A stretch of DNA of 64,000 bases from Corynebacterium lubricantis DSM 45231 (GTDB taxonomy: Bacteria; Actinomycetota; Actinomycetes; Mycobacteriales; Mycobacteriaceae): assembly GCF_000379425.1 (NCBI RefSeq), contig NZ_KB902236.1:89515-153514 (forward strand), given 5' to 3'. The notes below the pieces were generated by a model that was not told the DNA's origin, searched no databases, and worked only from the letters and a program-made list of their open reading frames with translations. The position numbers and the translations under genes are program-made. This document shows positions 28,415 through 36,845 of the stretch, one piece after another. Numbering within the stretch: the stretch's first letter is position 1; the number at the start of each line of letters is the position of its first letter.

Positions 28415-28918
28415 ATGAGCAACAAAGGTCTTTACACCGACGGGACTGAGTCCTTTTCCGCGAAGGTAAATTCGATTCCTTTGCGCGATACTGATTCCAC
28501 CCGCCCAGGAGAAAACTCCATCGGTGAACTGGTCTCCAGTGCTACCGAGCAGATGTCTACCCTCGTGCGCTCTGAAATCGAGTTGGCTAAGACCGAGATC
28601 GCCGGCGAAGTGAAGAAGGGCGCCATGGGCGGCGGCTTCTTCGGTGGTGCCGGTGTCATCGCTGCGTACTCATCGTTCTTCTTTTTCTTCTTCCTTGCAG
28701 AGCTCCTCGCCGTCTGGCTGGAGCGCTGGGCTGCGTTCCTGATCGTCTTCCTGGTCATGATTGTCCTGGCTGCGATCCTCGGTTTCATGGGTTACCGCAA
28801 GGTCAAGGGCCTGAAAAAGCCTGAAAAGACGATTGATTCCGTCGGAGAGCTGAAGACCTTGGTGCCGGGTCAGGCGACATCCAACCTGGCGAAGAAGGAT
28901 TCCCACCTTTACACCTAA
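28415..28918 (+). CDS. Phage_holin_3_6 (DUF1469) membrane protein
   Basis: The 167-residue protein has a polar N-terminus, an amphipathic helix (STLVRSEIELAKTEIAGEV) and two transmembrane segments (AAYSSFFFFFFLAELLAVW and AFLIVFLVMIVLAAILGFMG). This is the chromosomal actinobacterial DUF1469 family, called holin-like only by fold; no lysis genes are nearby. GAGGAAGG precedes the ATG. It ends at a terminator before the hydrolase gene. Role unknown, probably envelope-related. Confidence 0.82.
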   Translation: MSNKGLYTDGTESFSAKVNSIPLRDTDSTRPGENSIGELVSSATEQMSTLVRSEIELAKTEIAGEVKKGAMGGGFFGGAGVIAAYSSFFFFFFLAELLAVWLERWAAFLIVFLVMIVLAAILGFMGYRKVKGLKKPEKTIDSVGELKTLVPGQATSNLAKKDSHLYT

Positions 28919-28941
28919 AGGCCCCTCACTTAGTCACACTG

Positions 28942-28970
28942 AAACGTCTGCCCAGCCGCAGGCGTTTTCT
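28942..28970 (+). terminator. Terminator after the DUF1469 gene
   Basis: AAACG-CTGC and GCAG-CGTTT form a 10-position stem with one internal mismatch, followed by TCTTGTG. It separates the gene from the following alpha/beta hydrolase. Confidence 0.65.
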
Positions 28971-29008
28971 TGTGTCCTGCCCTTTTAGCCCCAATCGAAA
29001 GGTTAATT

Positions 29009-29938
29009 GTGAGCGCCCAGCGCTATGCCACCAGTCCAGAAGTGGTGAAACTCGAAGGCGACTTCGAACACCACATGGTTCATACACGTGGTATCCGACT
29101 GCACGTCGCGGTTGCCGGCAACCCCAGCAACCCCCTCGTCTTGCTGATCCACGGCACCTTCGGGGGCTGGTTTGATTACAAGGAGGTGATCGCTCCCCTC
29201 GCAGCTGCTGGGTATCACGTCGCCGCCATTGATATGCGCGGCTACGGCATGAGCGACAAGCCACCGCAAACGCCTGGAGATGAGATGCGCATTGCCACTG
29301 GTGACATCGCCGCTGTCATTTCCTCGTTGGGCCACTCCAAGGCGGTCCTCGTCGGGCACGACACGGGCGGTACTGTGGCCTGGGCCTGCGCGACGCACTA
29401 TCCCGAGAAGATCCACGCCCTCGTTTCTATTTCTGCGGCTCACCCCACCGATCTGCGCGCCGCCGTGCGCCGGCGCCCGTGGGACTTCATGCCCATTATC
29501 GGCCGCATCACGATCGCCCGGTTGCCGTCTCAATTCCTGTCGCGCCTGTCGTCGCTACGCGCTCCGACGTGGCGTAAGTCGCTGGAATTCGATACCACGA
29601 CCAAATTCCACCGCACCAATGCCTTCAAAGAAACCCTCGAGCTGCGCCTCAAGGCTGCCGATATCGGCCATGCGATGCCATATATCGTGCACAATTCACG
29701 CCTGCTCACCCCGCGCCTGCCTGTCTCCTTCCAGCAGGACGCTTTAGTGACCGCACCGACCCTGCTGATTCACCCCAAGCAGAGCCTGTGGAACCCGATT
29801 GTGACCCTCTCGCGGAAGCGCGTCGATGCCGACGTGACAGAGCTATCTATCGACGAGGCGAAGAACCTGCCGCCGATCGAACAGCCCGAGCGGTTCCTGG
29901 CGCATCTGGCCAACTACTTCAAGACGGTGCTGGGTTAG
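29009..29938 (+). CDS. Alpha/beta hydrolase, epoxide hydrolase-like
   Basis: The 309-residue protein has the oxyanion motif LIHGTFGGW, then MRGYGMSDKP and the nucleophile elbow GHDTGG with Asp as in epoxide hydrolases and haloalkane dehalogenases. The start is the GTG at 29009 with AAAGG six nt upstream; upstream residues would overlap the terminator. It corresponds in position to Rv3670 (ephE), adjacent to marP. The substrate is unknown. Confidence 0.82.
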   Translation: MSAQRYATSPEVVKLEGDFEHHMVHTRGIRLHVAVAGNPSNPLVLLIHGTFGGWFDYKEVIAPLAAAGYHVAAIDMRGYGMSDKPPQTPGDEMRIATGDIAAVISSLGHSKAVLVGHDTGGTVAWACATHYPEKIHALVSISAAHPTDLRAAVRRRPWDFMPIIGRITIARLPSQFLSRLSSLRAPTWRKSLEFDTTTKFHRTNAFKETLELRLKAADIGHAMPYIVHNSRLLTPRLPVSFQQDALVTAPTLLIHPKQSLWNPIVTLSRKRVDADVTELSIDEAKNLPPIEQPERFLAHLANYFKTVLG

Positions 29939-29962
29939 CGGTGCTGGACTAACGGTGCAGGG

Positions 29963-31156
29963 TTAGCGGGTCACGCACTGCTGCGTATCCACGGGCTGCG
30001 TGAGCGAGGTGAAATCTCCCATCTGGTCGCGTACCTCGCGGGACGTGAGCGCGTAGCCAGTGCCTGTGGAATCTACCGAGGCACCAAATACAACGCCGAG
30101 GACGTCTCCATTGGTGTCCATGAGCGGCCCGCCAGAGTTACCCTGGCGGATCGTCCCGCGCACCGTGTAGGCCTCACGCTCGACGCGTCCGGTGGCATAG
30201 ATGTCGGGGCCCGCAATAGTGATGCGATCGCGCACGCGCGCAGGTGCGGCCTCGAACGGGCCGGATTCTGGATAGCCCATCACAACCGCATCGTCGCCAG
30301 AAGAGGCAACCTGCTCGGCGAACTGCAAAGGCTCAAGACCCAAGTTCGGAACGTGGAGCACCGCAATATCGACATCAGGGTTGTAGTAGACCACGGTCGC
30401 CTCTTGGGTGCCCAAGCGAGTATCCAGGCCGACCTTTTCGGTGCCTGCGACAACGTGCGCATTCGTGATCACGTAGTCGGGGGACGCCACGAATCCAGAG
30501 CCCATGAGGTGGCGTTCGCAGACCTGCGCATCGCCGCGGACATGGACTACGGAAGGCTCCACTGCAGCGACCATGGTCTGATCCACTGCAGCTGCGTCAG
30601 GCGCATCCACTTCTTGTGCATTGCTTCCCTCAAAGGGAGAGACCAAAGGTGGCAGGCCGGATTCGTCGAGAAGCGCTGCCAATTGCGAAGGAATGCGTCC
30701 CGCCCACTGCGGAGCGACCTCGTCGATGGCTGTCAGCACGGACGACGAACGGATGCCCTGGCCCAACGAGCCGGGCATGCTGGAAGCCAGGGGGATCGAA
30801 ATCAGCCAGATCACAAGGGCGGAAGCGAGTGCTTGCAAGACAGCGCCCACGGCCGAGTCCAAGGTCTGAGCCGACGCTTTTCGCATGCGATCACGCACGT
30901 GCATGCCAATCGTGGCACCGGCGAGATTACCGATGCCGACGAAGAGGACGATGACCAGGAGCATCAAGAGCATGCGCCACACCGTCGTATCGGCTAGGTC
31001 AATGACGAAAGGAGCAACCGCCAGGCCAATGACGAGGCCAGCGATGATGCCAATGGCAGAGAGTACTGATGAGAACGCACCTTGCCTCCATCCGCCAACG
31101 AAGGCAGAAATAATCAGCAGGACGATGACAGCATCGATGATGAGGCTAGCGGTCAC
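29963..31156 (-). CDS. marP: Membrane-anchored periplasmic serine protease MarP
   Basis: The 397-residue protein has four N-terminal transmembrane helices of the CvpA type (residues about 1-120) and a chymotrypsin-like domain. The catalytic triad is visible as ITNAHVVAG (His), VDIAVLHV (Asp) and GNSGGP (Ser). Two cysteines, in DAQVCERH and near the C-terminus (QQCVTR), match the regulatory disulfide of mycobacterial MarP (Rv3671c). MarP preserves intrabacterial pH and cell-wall integrity under acid stress. Start is GTG. Confidence 0.92.
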   Translation of the reverse strand: MTASLIIDAVIVLLIISAFVGGWRQGAFSSVLSAIGIIAGLVIGLAVAPFVIDLADTTVWRMLLMLLVIVLFVGIGNLAGATIGMHVRDRMRKASAQTLDSAVGAVLQALASALVIWLISIPLASSMPGSLGQGIRSSSVLTAIDEVAPQWAGRIPSQLAALLDESGLPPLVSPFEGSNAQEVDAPDAAAVDQTMVAAVEPSVVHVRGDAQVCERHLMGSGFVASPDYVITNAHVVAGTEKVGLDTRLGTQEATVVYYNPDVDIAVLHVPNLGLEPLQFAEQVASSGDDAVVMGYPESGPFEAAPARVRDRITIAGPDIYATGRVEREAYTVRGTIRQGNSGGPLMDTNGDVLGVVFGASVDSTGTGYALTSREVRDQMGDFTSLTQPVDTQQCVTR

Positions 31157-31256
31157 AGGGCAGGGCAGTCCTTACTGGCTCGGCAATTGTCCAATCAATT
31201 CTTAGGCAGAGCCTACTCGCTCGATACTCAAAAGTTGATATCGGCTACGACACACC

Positions 31257-32027
31257 TTAGTCGTGGCGTTCCCGGTTCCGGGACTGTGCCAGGGCATCCT
31301 CTAAGTCATATATCCGCTCGGAGTGCCAGGGAATGTCCCACCCACTGGCGGTGAACACCCCCGCCAACAGCGCAGCGGTAAAGCCCCACACTAGGTAGCC
31401 GTTCGTGCGGAAGGCCGGACCACTCCACCCACCCCAGCCGACCGTGAGCCGGGATTCGGGGGCGAGGAGCTCTTCAAGGCTGGCAACGAAGACATCATCG
31501 GTTTCATCCTCGCTGGCCACCCAGGTCTTTGCTCCTGAGTGGTTGTAGGCCACAACGGGGTGAACCGGGTAACCGTTTGAGCGCACGCTGACCATATCCA
31601 AGGTGGCTAACGGTGTCACCGCATCAGCGTCCAACCCCGTCTCTTCCCACGCCTCGCGCAACGCCGCATCGACGGGGCCCCGATCTCCAGGGTCAATCCG
31701 ACCACCGGGGAAGGCCATCTGACCAGAGTGAGTTCTCATCGTGGGAGTGCGATGCGTCAATAAAATCCCGGCATCCTCAGGCAAGGAAGCACTTCCTCGG
31801 GCTCCTGAGAAGAGCATGAGCACTGCCGCATGCTTCGCCCCTGGGATCGCGCCCCCGTTGGCACTGGTGACCGCTGCGGAGCGGGCGGAGAGATGCCTGG
31901 ACACAGCCGACTCTGCCCCGATGTCGCGGTGGCGTGCCAAAGGCGACAGCCACTCCGGAGCCCGCTCAGGGTTCACGGCAACGTCATGCTTGAAACTGCT
32001 ATGCGAGTAGCTACTTCCCTGCCCCAT
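31257..32027 (-). CDS. NUDIX hydrolase, CoA pyrophosphatase-like
   Basis: The 256-residue protein has the NUDIX box GGRIDPGDRGPVDAALREA continuing WEETGLD, preceded by MRTHSGQMAFP, the context of the NudL/CoA pyrophosphatase group (Rv3672c). It would cleave nucleoside-diphosphate-linked molecules. GGAG stands 9 nt before the ATG at 32027; a GTG two codons earlier is too close to it. It follows nth and the thioredoxin-like gene on the same strand. Confidence 0.83.
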   Translation of the reverse strand: MGQGSSYSHSSFKHDVAVNPERAPEWLSPLARHRDIGAESAVSRHLSARSAAVTSANGGAIPGAKHAAVLMLFSGARGSASLPEDAGILLTHRTPTMRTHSGQMAFPGGRIDPGDRGPVDAALREAWEETGLDADAVTPLATLDMVSVRSNGYPVHPVVAYNHSGAKTWVASEDETDDVFVASLEELLAPESRLTVGWGGWSGPAFRTNGYLVWGFTAALLAGVFTASGWDIPWHSERIYDLEDALAQSRNRERHD

Positions 32028-32045
32028 TGTCACTCACTCCTTTTG

Positions 32046-32651
32046 TTACACAACGCTACTTACTGCTTCATCCATTTCATCAACAGAAGTGAAAGCCTGA
32101 GGAAAGAGCCCAATCTGCTCTTCACCTCGGAACACCACGGTAATGGGAATAACGTTGGGCAACCCCAACGTTCCCGCGAAAAGATTGTCGGAGTCCTGGT
32201 AGCTAGCAATGTCGACGTTCAGCTCGGTGAGAAGGTCGGCACCGTATCCCGCGTTGGTATCGGCTTGTACGCCCACCACGGTATAGCCAGGATTTTGCTC
32301 TGCGTATTGTTCCACGATGGGTAACTCGTCTCGGCACGGACCACACCACCATGCCCACACGTTGACCACCGTGATGTGGTTCGGATCATCCGGAGCAGCG
32401 CCGTTGTCACCACCAAGGCACGGCAGCTCTACTCCCCCAGCGCCGGTGGATGGGCAGTTCGGGCGATCAGACATCTCAGCGGGTTCGGGCACGATTGAAT
32501 CTTCGCCAGCTTCACCGGATGTGGCCGAACTCGCAGCCGAAGCGTCACTCGATTCATTCCCGTTGCCATTGAGCACGCTAAACGCGCCGACGAGGAGCAA
32601 TGCCGTGGCTGCTACCAGCACGACGACACTGACGATTAGCGATTTCTTCAT
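32046..32651 (-). CDS. TlpA/ResA-like membrane-anchored thioredoxin
   Basis: The 201-residue protein has an N-terminal membrane anchor ([20 protein letters not shown]), a Ser/Glu-rich linker and a thioredoxin fold with redox motif WWCGPC and cis-Pro in NVIPITVV. Two further cysteines in the linker (NCPST and LPCLG) are unusual and may form a disulfide. It works outside the membrane, probably reducing or maturing secreted proteins or cytochromes. Its ATG overlaps the nth stop by 4 nt. Confidence 0.85.
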   Translation of the reverse strand: MKKSLIVSVVVLVAATALLLVGAFSVLNGNGNESSDASAASSATSGEAGEDSIVPEPAEMSDRPNCPSTGAGGVELPCLGGDNGAAPDDPNHITVVNVWAWWCGPCRDELPIVEQYAEQNPGYTVVGVQADTNAGYGADLLTELNVDIASYQDSDNLFAGTLGLPNVIPITVVFRGEEQIGLFPQAFTSVDEMDEAVSSVV

Positions 32652-33505
32652 AGTTCTTTCTCTACCTCATCACTCTGGTCCTCATCACTCTGGTCGCCCT
32701 CGGGCTCTACCGGAGTAGTCATCATCGTGAGAATATGTTCGCGCTCTGGCCCACGAACGAGCTTTTCTGCTGCCCCGAAATCTGGCGGACCTACCTGCCC
32801 AAAGCTCGGGCAGTCGTATGCAATGGGGCAGGCCCCGCACGCCGCCTTTCGGGCGTGGCAGACCCTCCTCCCATGGAAAATAATCCGGTGGGAGAACATG
32901 GTCCATTCAGGCTTCTCAATCAGTTCGCCAATAGCCTTTTCAATGGCAACGGGATCGGTTTCTTCGGTCAGGCCAAGCCGATGCACTAGCCGCTGAAAGT
33001 GCGTGTCTACTGTCAATCCTGGCAGGTCAAAGGCATTGCCGCGCACTACATGGGCCGTCTTGCGGCCCACTCCCGGCAGGGACACAAGATCGTCGATACC
33101 AACTGGGACTTCACCACCGAAATCTGACACCAGCTTCTGGCCCAATCCAATCAGGTGCCCAGCCTTGGCCTTGTAAAACCCAGTCGGCCGAATAATCTCC
33201 TGCAGCTCCTCGACCTCGGCAGAGGCGTAATCCTCCGCGCGCGGGTACTTCGCAAACAGCGCAGGGGTGACCTGATTGACCCGCACATCGGTGGTCTGAG
33301 CCGACAAAACAGTAGCCACAAGTAGCTCTAGCGGGTTGGTAAAATCCAGTTCCGCCTGCGCATCGGGATACACAGTGGCAAGGGTTCGGTTAATCCGCCT
33401 CGCCCGGCGAGTGCGCCCCAGTTCCGTTTCGCGGCCCTTCGCCGCCGGATGAGACCCAGGGCGCCGAGTTTTCAGGGGAGTAAGCGAGGCGCGTGGAGCA
33501 GACAT
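32648..33505 (-). CDS. nth: Endonuclease III (DNA glycosylase/AP lyase)
   Basis: The 285-residue base-excision enzyme has the helix-hairpin-helix [15 protein letters not shown] with catalytic Lys, catalytic Asp in VDTHFQRLV, and the 4Fe-4S ligands C-X6-C-X2-C-X5-C in [17 protein letters not shown]. It removes oxidised pyrimidines. The start at 33505 has TAAGGT 7 nt upstream, pointing to leaderless translation, and a small palindrome (AGACATAATGTCT) covers the start codon. It leads an operon with the thioredoxin-like gene and probably the NUDIX gene. Confidence 0.94.
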   Translation of the reverse strand: MSAPRASLTPLKTRRPGSHPAAKGRETELGRTRRARRINRTLATVYPDAQAELDFTNPLELLVATVLSAQTTDVRVNQVTPALFAKYPRAEDYASAEVEELQEIIRPTGFYKAKAGHLIGLGQKLVSDFGGEVPVGIDDLVSLPGVGRKTAHVVRGNAFDLPGLTVDTHFQRLVHRLGLTEETDPVAIEKAIGELIEKPEWTMFSHRIIFHGRRVCHARKAACGACPIAYDCPSFGQVGPPDFGAAEKLVRGPEREHILTMMTTPVEPEGDQSDEDQSDEVEKEL

Positions 33506-33555
33506 AATGTCTACCTTAGCTTGTCCCCGAAATCGCCTCCGGTATCGTTGGGGCC

Positions 33556-33651
33556 ATGACAGCAATACTTGTGTTTGTGGTCCCGGTCTTGCTGGCACTC
33601 TTCCTCATTGGGATGGAGAAGTTGGAATCTATAGTTGTCAGCATTAAATAA
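33556..33651 (+). CDS. Predicted 31-residue single-helix membrane microprotein
   Basis: The frame encodes [19 protein letters not shown] followed by a short charged tail ([12 protein letters not shown]). One transmembrane helix spans about residues 3-19. A TATCGT -10 box stands exactly 7 nt before the ATG, the same leaderless spacing as at confirmed genes here. It is divergent from nth and upstream of glxR. I do not recognise a named family. Confidence 0.6.
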   Translation: MTAILVFVVPVLLALFLIGMEKLESIVVSIK

Positions 33652-33660
33652 CAAGGCAGT

Positions 33661-33703
33661 TTCCACTGTGCTTCCACCGTGCTTCCACCGTGCTTCCACC
33701 GTG
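33661..33703. repeat. Tandem 11-bp repeat upstream of glxR
   Basis: Three exact copies of CTTCCACCGTG run head to tail at 33671-33703, preceded by one degenerate copy (TTCCACTGTG). They lie just after the microprotein gene and about 240 bp before glxR. Confidence 0.8.
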
Positions 33704-33766
33704 CGCACAGCGAATTAAGAACGACTTTTTCGCGCACCCTTGTTACTAGAGTGTTATCATCTTCTA

Positions 33767-33835
33767 GTGTGACAAATTTCGCCATAAAATCACTTTGTGA
33801 TTAGTCTGGCGAAGCAGTAATCACCACAGTGGTTA
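33767..33835 (+). promoter_or_regulatory. Inverted repeats in the glxR upstream region
   Basis: AATCAC-TTT-GTGATT at 33788-33802 is a perfect 6-3-6 inverted repeat. ACCAC-A-GTGGT at 33823-33833 is another. A TGTGACAAATTT sequence near 33769 resembles one half of the GlxR/CRP site. GlxR controls its own gene in C. glutamicum, so these are candidate operators; none fits the full TGTGA-N6-TCACA consensus. Confidence 0.45.
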
Positions 33836-33946
33836 CCATCACTTAAGAAATCTTCAGCAGCCGAATCAACCATTTGGCTGGGAACCCCTATCACTTTAGC
33901 CACCGATACCGTGACCAGGGAACGAAACAAATTGGGAGGAACACGA

Positions 33947-34630
33947 ATGGACGGAGTTCACGAGACCCTATCGCGTGCCGGAATTTTTCAAGGCGTTGAC
34001 CCTGTAGCGGTTGAAAACCTGACTAAAGATATGGAAACCGTGCGCTTCCCTCGCGGGGCCACCATTTTCGACGAGGGTGAACCCGGCGACCGGTTGTACA
34101 TCATCATTTCCGGCAAGGTCAAGCTCGCCCGCCACGCTTCCGATGGCCGCGAGAACCTGCTTTCCGTGATGGGACCGTCTGACATGTTCGGCGAGCTTTC
34201 CATCTTCGATCCGGGCCCACGTACCTCCTCCGCGGTCTGCGTGACCGAGGTCCAGGCTGCCACGATGAACTCCGAGATGCTGAAGAACTGGATCGAGGAG
34301 TACCCCTCCATCTCCCAGCAGCTCCTCCGCGTTCTCGCGCGTCGTCTGCGCCGCACCAACGCCTCCCTGGCTGACCTCATCTTCACCGATGTTCCAGGCC
34401 GCGTGGCAAAGACCTTGCTGCAGCTGGCGAACCGCTTCGGTCAGCAAGAAGGCGGCGCCCTGCGCGTCAACCACGACCTCACCCAGGAAGAGATCGCCCA
34501 GCTGGTCGGCGCCTCCCGCGAGACCGTGAACAAGGCTCTTGCTACCTTCGCGCATCGTGGTTGGATCCGCCTCGAGGGTAAGTCCGTGCTCATCGTTGAC
34601 ACCGAGCACCTCGCTCGCCGCGCACGCTAG
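33947..34630 (+). CDS. glxR: cAMP-responsive global regulator GlxR (CRP/FNR family)
   Basis: The 227-residue protein is almost identical to C. glutamicum GlxR. It has an N-terminal cAMP-binding beta-barrel with phosphate-binding cassette [15 protein letters not shown], a dimerisation helix and a C-terminal winged helix-turn-helix ([20 protein letters not shown]). GlxR binds TGTGA-N6-TCACA sites and governs carbon metabolism, respiration and much else. GGGAGGA lies 6 nt before the ATG. CyaB, the likely source of cAMP, is encoded in the same window. It ends at a terminator shared with the facing MBL gene. Confidence 0.97.
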   Translation: MDGVHETLSRAGIFQGVDPVAVENLTKDMETVRFPRGATIFDEGEPGDRLYIIISGKVKLARHASDGRENLLSVMGPSDMFGELSIFDPGPRTSSAVCVTEVQAATMNSEMLKNWIEEYPSISQQLLRVLARRLRRTNASLADLIFTDVPGRVAKTLLQLANRFGQQEGGALRVNHDLTQEEIAQLVGASRETVNKALATFAHRGWIRLEGKSVLIVDTEHLARRAR

Positions 34631-34652
34631 TCGCAGATTCGAGCAGACAGAA

Positions 34653-34681
34653 AAGAACCGGTCCCAGTGGGAACGGTTCTT
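34653..34681. terminator. Bidirectional terminator between glxR and MBL gene
   Basis: AAGAACCG-TCCC pairs with GGGA-CGGTTCTT around AGT. The minus-strand side reads into TTCTTTTCTG and the plus-strand side into TCACTTT. Confidence 0.8.
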
Positions 34682-34701
34682 CACTTTACGACGATGGCGC
34701 C

Positions 34702-35535
34702 TTACACGTGGTTAGGCGCCTTTTCGCCCTGCTGCTCCAAGTATTTTAGGGTGACGCGGGTGGACTGCTCTGCCGCTCCGCGCAGAACTGGGTCAACATC
34801 GTCGTACATCTCATCGACGAGTGTCTTCACATCAACATCGGTGCCGCGCTCAGCCCAGATGGAACGAATCTGCTCGAGGCGATAGTTACGGCGATCGATA
34901 TATTTGCGAGCAAATGGTGCCAGGTCTGGCGCTTCTGCGCCGTGGCCGGGCAGCAAAGTCACGCCCGCGCCGCGGTTTTCCAGCAGTGCAAGTGTTTCCA
35001 GGTAGGCACCAAGGTCGCCATCGGTTTCCGAAATCATGGTGGTGTGGCGACCCGCGATGGTGTCACCCGTCATGATCCCCTCTAGGTTTTCTTCCGTGAC
35101 TTCGTCGGTGTAGACGAAGAAACAAACACAATCGGAAGTGTGGCCAGGGGTATGGACGACCTCGACGGTGGGGGTCACACCATCAATGCTGATAATTTCG
35201 CCATCAACTAAAGGCTCTGCCCCAAAGCTATAGCGAGGATCGAACGCGCGAACTGGAGCGCCAGTCAACTGGCGAAAACGCTCAGCACCATCAGCATGGT
35301 CGTGGTGGCGGTGAGTGAGAAGAATCAGGCCGACATTTCCGGCCTTGGATTTGAGGACATTGAGGTGTCCTTCATCTTCCGGGCCTGGATCAACGACGAT
35401 ACTGAAATCATCCTCTGGGCCACGGATAATCCACGAATTTGTACCCTCCAACGCTGCATAGCTTGGGTTGGGGGCTAAGACGACGGCGACCGAGTTCGTT
35501 ACCGGTCGAATCTGACTGTAAGCAGGGTGCTCCAT
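34702..35535 (-). CDS. MBL-fold hydrolase (Rv3677c-like)
   Basis: The 277-residue protein has metal motif LTHRHHDHADG (HxHxDH), TPGHTSDC and TGDTIAGR, followed by a C-terminal helical domain with a winged-helix-like character (YRLEQIRSIW). This is the LACTB2/RNase-like glyoxalase group, a hydrolase of thioester or RNA; which one is unclear. A TAGGCT box stands 7 nt before the ATG, so the mRNA is probably leaderless and it has its own promoter downstream of ridA. Confidence 0.84.
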   Translation of the reverse strand: MEHPAYSQIRPVTNSVAVVLAPNPSYAALEGTNSWIIRGPEDDFSIVVDPGPEDEGHLNVLKSKAGNVGLILLTHRHHDHADGAERFRQLTGAPVRAFDPRYSFGAEPLVDGEIISIDGVTPTVEVVHTPGHTSDCVCFFVYTDEVTEENLEGIMTGDTIAGRHTTMISETDGDLGAYLETLALLENRGAGVTLLPGHGAEAPDLAPFARKYIDRRNYRLEQIRSIWAERGTDVDVKTLVDEMYDDVDPVLRGAAEQSTRVTLKYLEQQGEKAPNHV

Positions 35536-35610
35536 AGCACCCAGCCTACAGGGCCGACGGGGTTTTTCTAATCCGAGGGAGACGAAAAGTAGAAGTACTA
35601 CTTGTCGGTT

Positions 35611-36072
35611 CTATTCCTCGATCTCGACAATCAATTCAACTTCTACTGGGGAGTTCAACGGCAGCACCGCAACGCCCACGGCCGAGCGCGCGTGCGCACC
35701 CTGCTCACCGAAAATTTCCTGCAACGCCTCGCTCGCACCGTTAATCACGGCTGGCTGCTTGGTGAAGTTAGGATCGGAAGCCACGAATCCCACGATCTTC
35801 AGCACACGCGAGATCTTGTCCACTCCCACCAGGTCATCGACAGCGGCGATAGCATTCAGCACCGCAACGCGGGCAAGCCGGTAGGCAGTTTCTTCGTCGA
35901 CTTCTGCCCCCACTTTGCCTTCGGCGGGTAGAGCACCGTCGACGAAAGGCAGCTGACCGGAAGTCCACACCTGGTTGCCTACCTGAGTGGCTGGGACGTA
36001 CGCAGCAACTGGTGCCGCGACAGCAGGAAGCTCAATTCCGAGCTCCTCGAAACGCTTGGTCCAATTTGCCAT
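35611..36072 (-). CDS. RidA/YjgF-family protein
   Basis: The 153-residue protein belongs to the Rid/L-PSP endoribonuclease family: YVPATQVGNQVWTSGQLPF at the start and LPLNSPVEVELIVEI at the end. Members deaminate reactive enamine/imine intermediates, but the key Arg of true RidA near the C-terminus is not obvious, so it may be another Rid subgroup. The start at 36072 overlaps the stop of the DUF4177 gene by 1 nt (TAATG). Confidence 0.85.
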   Translation of the reverse strand: MANWTKRFEELGIELPAVAAPVAAYVPATQVGNQVWTSGQLPFVDGALPAEGKVGAEVDEETAYRLARVAVLNAIAAVDDLVGVDKISRVLKIVGFVASDPNFTKQPAVINGASEALQEIFGEQGAHARSAVGVAVLPLNSPVEVELIVEIEE

Positions 36073-36227
36073 TATTCGGCCTCGCGCTTCATGTAAGCAA
36101 CCACATTTTCCGGGTTCGGCCCGGGAACAACGGAGACAAGCTCCCAGCCGTCTTCGCCCCAAGAATCAAGGATTTGCTTGGTGGCGTGAGTGAGCAGTGG
36201 CACGGTGGCATATTCCCATTTCTTCAT
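36072..36227 (-). CDS. DUF4177 small protein
   Basis: The 51-residue protein reads MKKWEYATVPLLTHATKQ, then ILDSWGEDGWELVSVVPG and ends VVAYMKREAE. WEY...DGWELV is the hallmark of DUF4177. In mycobacteria the equivalent is Rv3678A between the RidA-like and whiB4 region. TAGAGT stands 7 nt before its ATG, inside the 18-nt gap after whcA, so it probably starts its own leaderless transcript with ridA. Function unknown. Confidence 0.85.
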   Translation of the reverse strand: MKKWEYATVPLLTHATKQILDSWGEDGWELVSVVPGPNPENVVAYMKREAE

Positions 36228-36245
36228 GGCCACCACTCTAGCGGG

Positions 36246-36620
36246 TTAAATCCCGTCGAGGGCACCGCCCGAGGATAAATATGCAGCCCAGTCGGTGATG
36301 TGCGGATTCTTCCGCAGCAAGGCACGACGCTGACGTTCAGTCAGGCCGCCCCAGACGCCGAACTCAACCTTGTTGTCTAATGCATCTGCCCTGCACTCGA
36401 GCTGCACTGGGCAGTGACGGCAGATGACTGCTGCCTTGCGCTGTTCTGCGCCTCGGACGAACAGGGCATCTGGATCGCCGGTGCGGCACTGCGCATGCGT
36501 GACCCATTCACCTCGGTCGAAGACCATCTGTCCGTCCATGTCACTTTTCAATGAGGTTCGCTTCGGATCGTTCCGACGGTCGGACTCGTCCTGGTATCCC
36601 AGGGGCAACGTTGCGGTCAT
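36246..36620 (-). CDS. whcA: WhiB-family Fe-S regulator WhcA (WhiB4 orthologue)
   Basis: The 124-residue protein has four cluster-binding cysteines (Cys45, 67, 70, 76; ICRHCPVQLEC) and the G[VI]WGG turn in FGVWGGLTERQRRALL. In C. glutamicum WhcA is a negative regulator of oxidative-stress genes, and in mycobacteria WhiB4 responds to oxygen and NO. GGAAGGAGATC precedes the ATG. It is divergent from ponA, matching the whiB4-ponA2 arrangement. Confidence 0.92.
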   Translation of the reverse strand: MTATLPLGYQDESDRRNDPKRTSLKSDMDGQMVFDRGEWVTHAQCRTGDPDALFVRGAEQRKAAVICRHCPVQLECRADALDNKVEFGVWGGLTERQRRALLRKNPHITDWAAYLSSGGALDGI

Positions 36621-36845
36621 GGTGATCTCCTTCCGGGAGGTCCTTCAGCGCGCTTTGCGCTCCACCGTGCAGGCACTGTGCACAACACGTTCAGCTAATT
36701 CACAATTGATTATCAGTGCAAAGTCGGTGAACTTATATCTTCGCCGGTAAGTGTATTCACAAACCAAACATCTTGTCGAGTAAGTCACACAATTAGGGGG
36801 ACGCAGTCATTCCCCCGTGGGGAGAAACATCGTAGGGTATAGGAC

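Noticed and set aside
28415..28918. Holin-like gene as sign of a prophage
   Set aside because: DUF1469 proteins are ordinary chromosomal genes in actinobacteria; no integrase, capsid or lysin genes are nearby.
33661..33703. Tandem repeat as a CRISPR array
   Set aside because: Units are only 11 bp and have no spacers; no cas genes exist in the window.
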